Shown here: positions 55,595-64,000 of the stretch, in pieces
Numbering within the stretch: the stretch's first letter is position 1
How the letters are laid out: each line of letters starts with the position of its first letter
Source: Bacteroides faecalis
Lineage (GTDB): Bacteria > Bacteroidota > Bacteroidia > Bacteroidales > Bacteroidaceae
DNA: 64,000 nt
Assembly (NCBI RefSeq): GCF_003865075.1
Contig: NZ_BHWB01000010.1
Span: 62,001 to 126,000, forward strand
Reading direction: 5' to 3'
Program-made: the position numbers and the translations under genes
Notes under the pieces: generated by a model
The model's input: only the letters and a program-made list of their open reading frames with translations
Told to the model about the DNA's origin: nothing
The model's database searches: none

Positions 55595-57961
55595 ATGGCA
55601 TTTGTTAATTTAAAGTATAAATACATATTCATCGTTGTCTGTTTGTTAGCCACCTTTTTATGTGGCTATAACTTCAAACGGTGGTATATCACAAATAATA
55701 GAACACAAAAATATATCTCCCTCATATATTCTTTCTCTGAAAACGGCATTGGCAACGGAAATTTTGAAGAACTTTTAAAGCAGGAGTTCAGAAAACAGGG
55801 AATAGAACCTGTTTTCAATAAGTTCTATCTTGATTGCAATAATTCCTGCGAAAAAGTTGGAATAGAAAATATGAATAATTATCTGGAGACTATCAAAAAT
55901 AAGCCGATCGATCTTATTCTGACAGTCGGAGATCAATCCATCAATTCTTTATTATCAACCAAACACCGTCTCCTTTCCTCTATTCCCGTAGTAGCTTGTA
56001 ATGTCCATTTTCCTAACGAGAAACTTATTAAAGAATATGAGACTAGGAAAATATATATTTTACGTGACACGCCGGACTTTAAACGTAACATTGAATTTAT
56101 AAAGTCATTACAACCTCATAAAAGAATTAATGTTATTTATAATGTTGATTTAACTCCACTCGGACGTCAATCCTTTGACTTATTAACCCATATCGTTGAT
56201 AGAAAAGATGTGCGGTTTCTAAGCCCCCAATCAGCATTTACCAATGAACTTGAATATGAAGAGATAAGACAAATGATTGAATATTATTGTCTCATGCCGG
56301 CAGTAGCCAACAATAATAAAAAGGAAGATTTAATGATTAGCCTTTATCCTTTCCAATACATTAAAAACAGTTCTTTACTTTCTATGTTGAATAGATCAAA
56401 ATGTGATCAGGAGAAAAGAGTATTTCTGCTCGATAAATTCGATTTAGCAGCACTTCCAGTAGTCAAAACTCTAAATATTCCTTCTTTCAGTTGTTTACAC
56501 AGAGGATTCGGAGAAGGGGCCAACGTTGTGGGAGGCTATATGGCCACCGAAGAGATTTCTGCGCGGGCTGCTGTCGATCTGGCTATCCAATTATTTAATA
56601 AAGAAAAGATTGGCATGGTTAAAATAAGAGATTTGGAGAAAGAATATGTGTTGGACTGGACTTGTTTCTCAACTTATAGCGATTATAATATTAAAGATAT
56701 ACCCTCAAATGTACGCATTATCAACTATTCTTTTCATGATCGTTACCGTAAGGAGATCTATTTCTTTATCGGATTATTTATTCTTGCATTCATCCTTATA
56801 TCCACTATATTGCTACGTATTTACCGGCGTTCTCTGATCGAACGTAAAAATCTGAATATTCTTCAGGAAGCTCATAAACGATTGACTCTTTCTACAGATG
56901 GAGGTCAGATTTCCCTTTGGAACATGCATAGGGGCGAAATAGAATTTGACGATCATTTTGTTCGTCTGACAGGACTGGAACAACGTCGGTTTACACAAAC
57001 TGATCTTTTAAAGTATGTACATCCTGATGATTTGCAACTATTAGATTCATATAACGAAATACTATACAAGTCGCCAAGCATACAAATATTGCGTATACGA
57101 TTCTGTTTCAACGATAAGAATGACTATCAATGGTACGAACTCCGATGCCGCAGCCTGACCGATGCACAAGGTGAAATGATGCTGGCGGGTATTGTGCAGA
57201 ATATTCAAGAACTGGTAGAACGCGAACATCAACTTATTTTAGCCAAAGAGATGGCTGAAAAGGCTGAATTGAAACAATCTTTCCTCAATAACATGAGTCA
57301 CGAAATTCGTACTCCACTCAATGCCATTGTAGGATTCACTAACTTACTGGTAGAAAGTGCTGACGAAATCGATCAGGATGAAAAGAAAAGTATGCTTGAG
57401 ATCATCAATCATAATAATGAACTGCTTTTAAAGCTTATAAATGATGTGCTGGAAATATCCCATTTGGATTCCGGTAACATGAATTTTGATATAAAAGTAT
57501 GGGATGTAACAACCATTATCAAAGAGATTTATTGTAAATATCAGTCATTAATCCAACCTTCCTTGCAGTTTCAACTTGAATTGGATGAGACAATGATTCT
57601 GCCTGTAAATATAGACCGTTCACGCTTCATACAAGTTATTTCTAACTTATTGAACAATGCCAACAAGTTTACCCGGAGTGGAAATATCACATTAGGATGC
57701 AAAATCGACCAGACCCACAATGAAGTTCGTATATATGTGAAAGACAGTGGTAAAGGAATTGATGATAAGGAACTTATGATGATCTTTAACCGTTTTTACA
57801 AGAGCGATGAGTTTGGACAAGGAAGTGGTCTCGGACTTCCCATTTGTAAGGTTATTATTGAAAAACTATCGGGACGTATAGAAGTACATTCAGAAGTAGG
57901 AAAAGGTAGTTGTTTTACTGTAATCTTGTCTATAGCAAACAAAGGAGATGACGAAAAATAG
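55595..57961 (+). CDS. Membrane sensor histidine kinase with periplasmic binding-protein-like domain
   Basis: 788 aa. An N-terminal membrane segment (~8-26) and a second at ~388-412 (FFIGLFILAFILISTILLRI) enclose a ~360-residue periplasmic domain resembling ABC-transporter substrate-binding proteins (KPIDLILTVGDQSINSLL, RKIYILRDTPDFKRNIEFIK, NVVGGYMATEEISARAAVDL). A PAS domain follows (~430-545), then HisKA with FLNNMSHEIRTPLNA (phospho-His ~569) and HATPase with N-, G1- and G2-boxes (NLLNNANKF, VKDSGKGIDDKEL, GQGSGLGLPI). No receiver domain; no partner regulator is adjacent. Confidence 0.9.
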   Translation: MAFVNLKYKYIFIVVCLLATFLCGYNFKRWYITNNRTQKYISLIYSFSENGIGNGNFEELLKQEFRKQGIEPVFNKFYLDCNNSCEKVGIENMNNYLETIKNKPIDLILTVGDQSINSLLSTKHRLLSSIPVVACNVHFPNEKLIKEYETRKIYILRDTPDFKRNIEFIKSLQPHKRINVIYNVDLTPLGRQSFDLLTHIVDRKDVRFLSPQSAFTNELEYEEIRQMIEYYCLMPAVANNNKKEDLMISLYPFQYIKNSSLLSMLNRSKCDQEKRVFLLDKFDLAALPVVKTLNIPSFSCLHRGFGEGANVVGGYMATEEISARAAVDLAIQLFNKEKIGMVKIRDLEKEYVLDWTCFSTYSDYNIKDIPSNVRIINYSFHDRYRKEIYFFIGLFILAFILISTILLRIYRRSLIERKNLNILQEAHKRLTLSTDGGQISLWNMHRGEIEFDDHFVRLTGLEQRRFTQTDLLKYVHPDDLQLLDSYNEILYKSPSIQILRIRFCFNDKNDYQWYELRCRSLTDAQGEMMLAGIVQNIQELVEREHQLILAKEMAEKAELKQSFLNNMSHEIRTPLNAIVGFTNLLVESADEIDQDEKKSMLEIINHNNELLLKLINDVLEISHLDSGNMNFDIKVWDVTTIIKEIYCKYQSLIQPSLQFQLELDETMILPVNIDRSRFIQVISNLLNNANKFTRSGNITLGCKIDQTHNEVRIYVKDSGKGIDDKELMMIFNRFYKSDEFGQGSGLGLPICKVIIEKLSGRIEVHSEVGKGSCFTVILSIANKGDDEK

Positions 57962-58147
57962 TAGATAGTACATCTATTTATGAAGCGCGCCACGAAAGTC
58001 ATTTTTGGGGTATATTCCTTATTGGAACCGGAGAATCATTCTTAATCAATTCGTGATTATATTTAAAAATGGGATCCAAGTAAAAAATATCAATCCTAAA
58101 GTTTTCTATTTACACAAAATTGTGGAGAGTGCCATAAGCCATTAAGC

Positions 58148-58188
58148 GTGGATTTTACGGAATTCTCTACTGAATTCGTAAAATCCAC
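58148..58188. terminator. Strong bidirectional terminator
   Basis: A 17-bp stem (GTGGATTTTACGGAATTC with GAATTCGTAAAATCCAC, one bulge) between the convergent kinase and protease genes. Confidence 0.8.
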
Positions 58189-58225
58189 ACTTCACAAATA
58201 GGATGATTATTAAAATAAGATTCTT

Positions 58226-61200
58226 CTATTTCTTTAATCCGTCTACCTCCTTTAAAAGCTCATCAACAGCAGCTTTCAATTGTGCATCTTCACCTTTAAC
58301 TACCTTTTCGGGGCTATTGGCTACTTTAATATCCGGTTCCAATTGACTATTTTCCAAATAACTGCCATCAGGTAAACGATAACCTATAATAGGAATACCA
58401 AAAACTAATGAAGGATCTTGTAAAGTTTCCCAAGACACGCTAGTCATCGTACCCGGAACAGGCATTCCGACAAGTTTGCCTATATTACGATGGCTATATA
58501 CCCAAGGAGTACCATGTGCATTCGAATAGTTAGCTTCGCACTGCAACATTATGGAAGGCTTATTCCAACGACGGCTGGGCATATCACAGGCTTCACGCCC
58601 ACGTACCACTTGAGTGAAATACTTCTGTCCACTGAATAGGATTTCAATATCTTCGTGCAAACGACCACCTCCATTAAACCGTGTATCAATTACAATCCCC
58701 TCACAATTATTATATTTACCCAAGATATCCGAGTAAACAGTACGAAAACTATCATCTCCCATAGACTGAATATGAACATATCCTAACCGTCCATTCGACC
58801 ATTTCTCAACATCTGCCGTACGTTGTTTCACCCACCGATCATATAATAATCCATTCAACTGTCCGCTAGTGATTGGCATTACCACTTCATCCCAACGCTC
58901 TTTACTCTGTGGGTCATAGATAGAAACCAGCGTTTTCTTTCTTGCTTGATTATTCAACAAGTTCGTTATATTATTATCAGAAGTTATCTCTTCTCCATTA
59001 ATCTTTTCAATAATACATCCCGCTTTGACCTTAGTACGAGAATGATCGAACGGACCTTTCTCAACGATTTCTGCTATCTGCATACCCTTTCCCTGGTAAT
59101 TCCAGTCAAACAATAAACCCAAATTGGAAGTCACATCTCCATTACCTCTCGGATAATAGCGTCCTCCGGTATGTGATACATTTAATTCACCTAACCACTC
59201 GCTTAACAATTCGGCAAAGTCATAATTATTATCGATATGAGGCAAAAATTTGCGATAAGCAGCAGTCATAGTATCCCAGTCTACCCCATGCATATTGAGA
59301 TTGTAAAAACGTTTTTGCTGTTGCTTATACACATGGTTGAACATAGCTTCCCGTTCGGCTGCCAAGTCCATCCTCATCTCAGCCTGATAATTAATAGATT
59401 TCAAAGCATCCGATTTTGCATCCATCTTTTGCATATTTCTACTGCCCAATAAGAATATACTCCCATCTTTATCAAGCATTAACGATGCCCATCCTGAGTT
59501 CAATTTATGCAGACGTTTCGTATTCTTCTCACGAAGATTCATTTTCCAAAGATCATATCCTCCTTCAAAAGCTGAGAAATAATAAAGATTCTCTCCATCT
59601 TTCGACAAGATAGCACTACCTAAATTAGATGAATTAGGAGTGAGACGTACAATTCGGTCTTCAATCCCTTTAAGTTCCACGACAATATCTTTCTTATCCT
59701 CTTTTTTATCTTCCGTTTTATCCTTGTCTTTATCTTCCGTCTCTTTTTTATCCTTATCTCTTTCTTTCTCTTTTGCTTTTTTCTGTTCCTTCTCAAAGTC
59801 TTTGAGCAGTTCGAAATCCTCTTTACTCAAGCGGTAACGATCATAAGCATCCTGATTTAAAAATACAAGCATAACGTCTTGTTGTGATCCCCACGAAGCA
59901 TGAGCACGCATACCATAACGCTCTGTTTGGAAAAGAATCGCATTTCCATCGAGCACCCAACGCGGAGAACCACTGATATACCCGCTATTTGTCAGATTGG
60001 TGATTTCTCCTCCTTCAGCACTGACAATACCTATATCCGAATAAGGATCATGACGATTTCCTATAAACTCAAGGGTAAACCATTTACCGTCGGGCGACCA
60101 TTCATAATCAAAACCACCTCCTGTATTAAACCAGGTAGAGCCATCCGTTACCTGACGTACCTTTTTCGTCTCCAGATTATATACCATCAACCGAACACGG
60201 TCTTCAATAAAAGCCAGTTCCTTGCCATCCGGAGAATATTGCGGATAAGTACGTTCCACTGTTTTTGAAGGAAGTAGCACTTCCTCTTCGATAAGAGTCG
60301 CATTTGGAAAGTTCGCTTCTTCTTTACGAGCTATTTTAGCGGTATAAAGTTGCCAGTTGCCATTCCGTTCACTAGCATAAACCAATGTACGGTTGTCCGG
60401 AGCAAAAGAAACAGCAGACTCGCCAGCCGGAGTATTTGTTATTTGTTTTGTTGTACCATATTCCGTCGCAGTCACAAAAACATCACCACGCACGATAAAA
60501 GCGACTTGCTTTCCGTCAGGCGATACGCTGGCAGAAGTTGCTCCTTGAGAGAATCTCAATGTAGTCAGTTGGGGCTCATCGTCACGAACTAATTCCACTT
60601 TCACTTTCTTAGGATGGGCATTTGCCTCTTGTGTATAAAGTTCACCATCATAAGTATAGCACAATGTACCTTTATCACTCACCGACAGGAATCGTACCGG
60701 ATGAGTACGGAATTCAGTAATAGCCTTCACCTGCTGAGGAGCATTCAGCGGGAAAGAATAGACATTAAATGATCCTCCATTACGTTCACTCAAAAAATAA
60801 ACAAAATTTCCATCGGGAGCAAAAACCGGATCCCGATCTTCTCCTCCCCGATTGGTTAGATTTGTATGCTTTCCGTTCTGGATATCATATAACCAAAGAT
60901 CTCTTGTAATCGACGATGTATGATGTTTTCTCCATTCATTCTCAAAACCTTTTTGATCCTGATAAAGAAAGTTCTTCCCCGCTTTGTCAAAACAAACACG
61001 TTCGGCAGGTGTTGCCAGTACTTGTTCTGTTTGCCCTCCATTCACTGGGACTTTATATAATTCTGTCATTGCTCCGGAAGGAAACAAGGCACTGCTTGCA
61101 GGGTCTTGAATAGAAGCTGAAAAGAGTACATACTGCCCGTCAGGAGTAAAAGCCGAAGGTATTTCTGAAGCTGAATGACTCGTAAGTCGTTGAGCAACTC

Positions 61201-61489
61201 CTCCGTTGGCAGGCATAATAAAAAGGTCAAAATTACCGTTACGGTCACTGGCAAATGCAATTTTCTTTCCGTCGGGCGACCATACCGGATTGGCTTCATA
61301 GGATGCTTGCGTTGTCAGTTGAGTAGCAATACCTCCTTGGGCTGGGACTTTATAAACATCCCCTTTATAACAAAAAACAATTTCTGTTCCATCGGGTGAG
61401 ATACGTGCATCACGCATCCATAAAGGGGTAACGGCATAACCGGATAATGCCATCAGTGCAAGTGATAAACATGCAATAAATTTCTTCAT
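58226..61489 (-). CDS. Tricorn-like protease (PD40 repeats, PDZ, S41 peptidase)
   Basis: About 1087 aa from ATG 61489; the 3-codon longer TTG start is unlikely. Signal peptide (KFIACLSLALMALSGYAV). N-terminal half: many WD40/PD40 blades (WSPDGKKIAFASDRNGNFDL and similar). A Lys/Glu/Asp-rich linker (~560-590) follows. C-terminal: tricorn-type core, PDZ (GMQIAEIVEKGPFDHSRTKV, IIEKINGEEI) and S41 (IVIDTRFNGGG, the catalytic Ser region ANYSNAHGTPWVYSHRNIGK). Degrades peptides in the periplasm. Second gene of an operon with the MBL protein. Confidence 0.88.
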   Translation of the reverse strand: MKKFIACLSLALMALSGYAVTPLWMRDARISPDGTEIVFCYKGDVYKVPAQGGIATQLTTQASYEANPVWSPDGKKIAFASDRNGNFDLFIMPANGGVAQRLTSHSASEIPSAFTPDGQYVLFSASIQDPASSALFPSGAMTELYKVPVNGGQTEQVLATPAERVCFDKAGKNFLYQDQKGFENEWRKHHTSSITRDLWLYDIQNGKHTNLTNRGGEDRDPVFAPDGNFVYFLSERNGGSFNVYSFPLNAPQQVKAITEFRTHPVRFLSVSDKGTLCYTYDGELYTQEANAHPKKVKVELVRDDEPQLTTLRFSQGATSASVSPDGKQVAFIVRGDVFVTATEYGTTKQITNTPAGESAVSFAPDNRTLVYASERNGNWQLYTAKIARKEEANFPNATLIEEEVLLPSKTVERTYPQYSPDGKELAFIEDRVRLMVYNLETKKVRQVTDGSTWFNTGGGFDYEWSPDGKWFTLEFIGNRHDPYSDIGIVSAEGGEITNLTNSGYISGSPRWVLDGNAILFQTERYGMRAHASWGSQQDVMLVFLNQDAYDRYRLSKEDFELLKDFEKEQKKAKEKERDKDKKETEDKDKDKTEDKKEDKKDIVVELKGIEDRIVRLTPNSSNLGSAILSKDGENLYYFSAFEGGYDLWKMNLREKNTKRLHKLNSGWASLMLDKDGSIFLLGSRNMQKMDAKSDALKSINYQAEMRMDLAAEREAMFNHVYKQQQKRFYNLNMHGVDWDTMTAAYRKFLPHIDNNYDFAELLSEWLGELNVSHTGGRYYPRGNGDVTSNLGLLFDWNYQGKGMQIAEIVEKGPFDHSRTKVKAGCIIEKINGEEITSDNNITNLLNNQARKKTLVSIYDPQSKERWDEVVMPITSGQLNGLLYDRWVKQRTADVEKWSNGRLGYVHIQSMGDDSFRTVYSDILGKYNNCEGIVIDTRFNGGGRLHEDIEILFSGQKYFTQVVRGREACDMPSRRWNKPSIMLQCEANYSNAHGTPWVYSHRNIGKLVGMPVPGTMTSVSWETLQDPSLVFGIPIIGYRLPDGSYLENSQLEPDIKVANSPEKVVKGEDAQLKAAVDELLKEVDGLKK

Positions 61490-61498
61490 ATCAATCAA

Positions 61499-62326
61499 TT
61501 ATATATTATTTTTCAAGTCAGTTTGGATAATTCTTCCTGTATAGTTATAGAATATTCTCTCACCAAAATCCCGATAAAAGAACGCATATTTATCTACCCC
61601 TGTACAGTGGCAAACACCTATCTGGAGAGGTAAAGAGTTCCTTAAATAACTCGCAATCACCTGATATTTCTGTTCTTCCGCATTATGAATATGGAATCCA
61701 CCTAATACCAGATTACAAGGGAGTCCGGGAAACGCATTCTGTATAGTTCGCAATATATTGGTAATGCCGCGGTGAGAACATGCACTTAGCACGTATAGTC
61801 CTTTAGAATCAACCAAAGCTACCGCCAATTCATCCTGAAAGGTATCTGGTATTTTACTGCCATCTTCCTGCTGTACCCAAAAACGTTCAAAATGAGTGTC
61901 GCCTTGATCTACAATCTCCAAAGACGGGAAAAGAAAAACTCCGGGAACAAGCTCTGTCTGCTCATCAATGAAACGAAAGCGGGAAAGATCAAATACCTGT
62001 GTATGTTTGATTCCATTCTCACGCTCATCCTTAAATTTCGGAGAAAAAACTTCTCGTTTACAAACGACTGTTGCCCGGCTATTCAATTCCAAAAAATAAC
62101 GTAACCCACCTGTATGATCAATATGACCATGAGAAAGAATTAAATAATCTACAGTCTGCAGATCAATATGCAACAAACGTGCATTATGTATGAACAGATC
62201 AGATGCACCTGTATCAAAGAGTAATCGATAACCGGATGTCTCAATATAAAGAGATAACCCATGTTCGGCTTGCAATTTACGTCCATAGACACAATTCTCT
62301 ACAAGAGTGGTTATTTTATATCCCAT
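61499..62326 (-). CDS. MBL-fold metallo-hydrolase
   Basis: 275 aa. Metal-ligand motif LILSHGHIDHTGGL, further ligands in VLSACSHRGI and GGFHIHNAEEQKY, N-terminal LLFDTGASDLF. Matches the group annotated as dihydropteridine/beta-lactamase-like cytosolic hydrolases; substrate unknown. It precedes the tricorn-like protease by 10 bp, so both form an operon. Promoter -7 box TAATTTTG at 62368-62375. Confidence 0.88.
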   Translation of the reverse strand: MGYKITTLVENCVYGRKLQAEHGLSLYIETSGYRLLFDTGASDLFIHNARLLHIDLQTVDYLILSHGHIDHTGGLRYFLELNSRATVVCKREVFSPKFKDERENGIKHTQVFDLSRFRFIDEQTELVPGVFLFPSLEIVDQGDTHFERFWVQQEDGSKIPDTFQDELAVALVDSKGLYVLSACSHRGITNILRTIQNAFPGLPCNLVLGGFHIHNAEEQKYQVIASYLRNSLPLQIGVCHCTGVDKYAFFYRDFGERIFYNYTGRIIQTDLKNNI

Positions 62327-62367
62327 GATTTTGATTTTAGAATTATACCCAACAAAGAGTTCTGCTA

Positions 62368-62375
62368 CAAAATTA
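62368..62375 (-). promoter_or_regulatory. Promoter -7 box of the MBL-protease operon
   Basis: TAATTTTG on the minus strand, 42 bp before the ATG at 62326. Confidence 0.5.
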
Positions 62376-62515
62376 GGATAATTCTATGGCAGATCAAACA
62401 CTTAGTCAAAAATTAGTTCGAAATGAAGAAGGGAATTCTTAGCTTCCAGCCTTACTAACAAGCTCGAAACAACCAACAAAAAGAAGAAAAATTTTTCCTA
62501 CCCATTTATAATTTA

Positions 62516-62523
62516 TATCTTTG
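62516..62523 (+). promoter_or_regulatory. Promoter -7 box of the Crp-type regulator
   Basis: TATCTTTG, 26 bp before the ATG at 62549. Confidence 0.6.
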
Positions 62524-62548
62524 CCCTAGTACACAATATCACAAAACA

Positions 62549-63238
62549 ATGAGAAAGATCTCGCTATCCGATTCGCATAAAGAAAAGTTATTTAAAATTC
62601 CTCTCTTTCAGGAATTACCATTAAATATCAAGCATTCTTTGCTTGATAAGTTGGAGTTTGTGGTTTATGAAGCGGATAAAAAGGAAATTGTTGTTATGCA
62701 AGGCACACCTTGTAATAAGCTCTATGTATTGTTAGAGGGGAGATTACGTACTGACATTATCGACGGACTAGGAAATGAAGTGTTGATTGAATACATCATT
62801 GCTCCACGCACTTTTGCCACTCCCCATCTATTTAGCTCAAACAATACACTACCTGCCACTTTCACAGCTATTGAAAATAGCGTATTGTTGATGGCTACTA
62901 AAGAATCGACTTTCAAGGTCATCAGCCAAGATCCTCAAGTACTGCATAATTTTCTTTGTATTGCTGGCAATTGCAACATTTGTACAGTATCTCGATTAAA
63001 ACCTCTTTCACGTAAGACTGTGCGGGAAAGATTCATTGTTTACCTGTTTGAGCATAAGAAGAAGGACTCTTTGATAGTGAATATTATGCACACTCAGTCT
63101 CAATTAGCTGAATATCTAAATGTGACACGTCCTGCTTTATCCAAAGAAATCAATAAAATGATCAAGGAACAGCTAATCACAATGGAAGGAAAACGAATAG
63201 AGATTCTGAACAAAACGGCATTAGAAAAATACATCTAG
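62549..63238 (+). CDS. Crp/Fnr family transcriptional regulator
   Basis: 229 aa. N-terminal cyclic-nucleotide-binding-type beta roll (VMQGTPCNKLYVLLEGRLRT, PRTFATPHLFSSNN) and C-terminal winged HTH (TQSQLAEYLNVTRPALSKEI). It has two Cys pairs (CNICTVSRL) but not the Fnr N-terminal cluster. Divergent from the MBL-protease operon, which it may regulate. Confidence 0.9.
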   Translation: MRKISLSDSHKEKLFKIPLFQELPLNIKHSLLDKLEFVVYEADKKEIVVMQGTPCNKLYVLLEGRLRTDIIDGLGNEVLIEYIIAPRTFATPHLFSSNNTLPATFTAIENSVLLMATKESTFKVISQDPQVLHNFLCIAGNCNICTVSRLKPLSRKTVRERFIVYLFEHKKKDSLIVNIMHTQSQLAEYLNVTRPALSKEINKMIKEQLITMEGKRIEILNKTALEKYI

Positions 63239-63613
63239 ATCGTCCTCTGTTTATTGGGATTCACTCATAATTTAAGTAAGTGTTCATCATTAGTTAGTAC
63301 TATCTGTCTTTCAGACGACCGTAGGGAGGAAGAGTCTCTTTTTTGTGGCTACAGAAGAGGAAATTCTTCGACAGGTTCAGGATGACAGAGACTATATATA
63401 TAAATTAATTATGAACATCTACTTATTCATTTATCTTAGTTCTATAAGTGCTCTATCCCGTAGAGTAGTATTACAACACTATTTCCTATTTATAAGTAAT
63501 GTTATGCCACCATATTGGCACACTTATGCCACCATAGTGACACAGCAGTGCCACCATACTGGCACAACTATGCCATCATAGTGGCACTGATTGAAATTAT
63601 ATAAGATATGCTT
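63239..63613. other. Intergenic region with a palindromic array and a common short repeat
   Basis: No gene. Contains CTTCGACAGGTTCAGGATGA at 63366-63385, and the 4 x 22-bp array at 63505-63586. Confidence 0.6.
63505..63586. repeat. Four palindromic units on an exact 22-bp period
   Basis: Units TGCCACCATATTGGCA, TGCCACCATAGTGACA, TGCCACCATACTGGCA and TGCCATCATAGTGGCA begin at 63505, 63527, 63549 and 63571. Each is nearly self-complementary (TGCCA...TGGCA) and the 6-bp spacers are variable. Lies between the Crp-type regulator and the porin gene. Confidence 0.85.
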
Positions 63614-64000
63614 TTACCATTTAACGAATAAAACTTTCGGATTTATATTCAGCGAAACCCATCCCCAGTCCTGCCAACTTTTATGATCTCCTCCTTTCAC
63701 AACATCCATTGTTTTTGTGCCACGCATGAAAGAATATCCAGCAGACAATTTCACATCTTTCATAACCGACCAGTTAATCTGATAATCAACCTCTGAACCT
63801 AATGACTTACTCAAATCCGGTAATTTAACCGCAGTGGTAAAATAGTGATAATTCAGTTCCATATCTACTTTGGTAGATGTACGGAAACGGATTCCAACAC
63901 GACTATCCATAAGCCCCGGTGCAAATCCGTCTTTAAACAAAGAAGCATAGAAGTAGTCCATTCCTCCGTAAAACTTATGATGCGTCCCGTAAAGAGGATC
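63614..64000 (-). CDS. Outer-membrane porin (alginate-export-like), C-terminal part
   Basis: The 3' end of a gene that runs off the window. Beta-strand pattern and family-like blocks: HHKFYGGMDYFYASLFKDGF, DSRVGIRFRTSTKVDMELNY, EVDYQINWSVMKDVKLSAGY, ending in VLFVKW. Looks like a Bacteroides porin of the alginate_exp type. Signal peptide outside the window. Confidence 0.6.
   Translation of the reverse strand, partial: DPLYGTHHKFYGGMDYFYASLFKDGFAPGLMDSRVGIRFRTSTKVDMELNYHYFTTAVKLPDLSKSLGSEVDYQINWSVMKDVKLSAGYSFMRGTKTMDVVKGGDHKSWQDWGWVSLNINPKVLFVKW

Noticed and set aside
63505..63586. CRISPR array
   Set aside because: Period 22 bp with 6-bp spacers is far too short, units are palindromic and no cas genes are nearby.

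Overview
The window looks like a Bacteroides (Bacteroidales) chromosome. The evidence is repeated promoter -7 boxes of the form TAnnTTTG, families typical of the group (OmpP1/FadL porin, tricorn-like S41 protease, AlbA_2 ATPase, DUF3876, DUF3408, RteC, DUF3987, MobV), and tyrosine recombinases of Bacteroides integrative elements. I cannot name the species.

Layout. 1-279: 5' part of purU (minus). 745-1068: three identical tRNA-Asp genes on a perfect 125-bp tandem repeat. 1057-11792: a ~10.7 kb island inserted in the 3' end of the third tRNA-Asp and bounded by a 13-bp direct repeat. It carries a broken integrase, CTnDOT-type remnants (excisionase-like HTH genes, DUF3876, DUF3408, an orphan MobA, a frameshifted RteC) and cargo: a SIR2-domain protein, an aldo/keto reductase with an AraC regulator, and a DUF488 protein with a frameshifted partner. 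11900-15782: M20 peptidase, MarC protein and metallophosphoesterase. 15889-19035: four consecutive decayed genes (pyridoxamine-oxidase-like, AraC, PatB, DUF3737).

19364-43920: two nested elements. The outer one (candidate 13-bp ends) has two tandem recombinases (the first with an internal stop), a toxin-antitoxin pair, a candidate structured RNA, and on its far side an SH3 protein, a frameshifted TonB-domain protein and a YD-repeat lipoprotein. Inside it, bounded by a 16-bp direct repeat at 22989 and 39404, is a 16.4 kb mobilizable element. That element has two tandem recombinases, an HTH protein, DUF3987 and DUF6371 replication-type proteins, a MobV relaxase beside a likely oriT, and one compact cargo operon: Rsm22-like methyltransferase, SF1 helicase, an unrecognised 734-aa protein, a DUF1848 protein, an AlbA_2/GHKL ATPase and an XRE regulator. 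This operon is the best candidate for an undescribed, possibly defensive, system.

44139-45700: more gene remnants (two AraC-like N-termini, a lipoprotein with a stop, an amidase fragment). 45823-64000: ordinary chromosome, with an OmpP1/FadL porin, a Ser/Arg-rich secreted protein, a 1-deoxyxylulose-5-phosphate synthase-like enzyme, a lipoprotein, a GH-A glycosidase, sigma-factor and DUF1735-like remnants, a HAD hydrolase, a sensor kinase, a tricorn-like protease in an operon with an MBL hydrolase, a Crp-family regulator, a 4 x 22-bp palindromic array and the 3' end of a porin gene.
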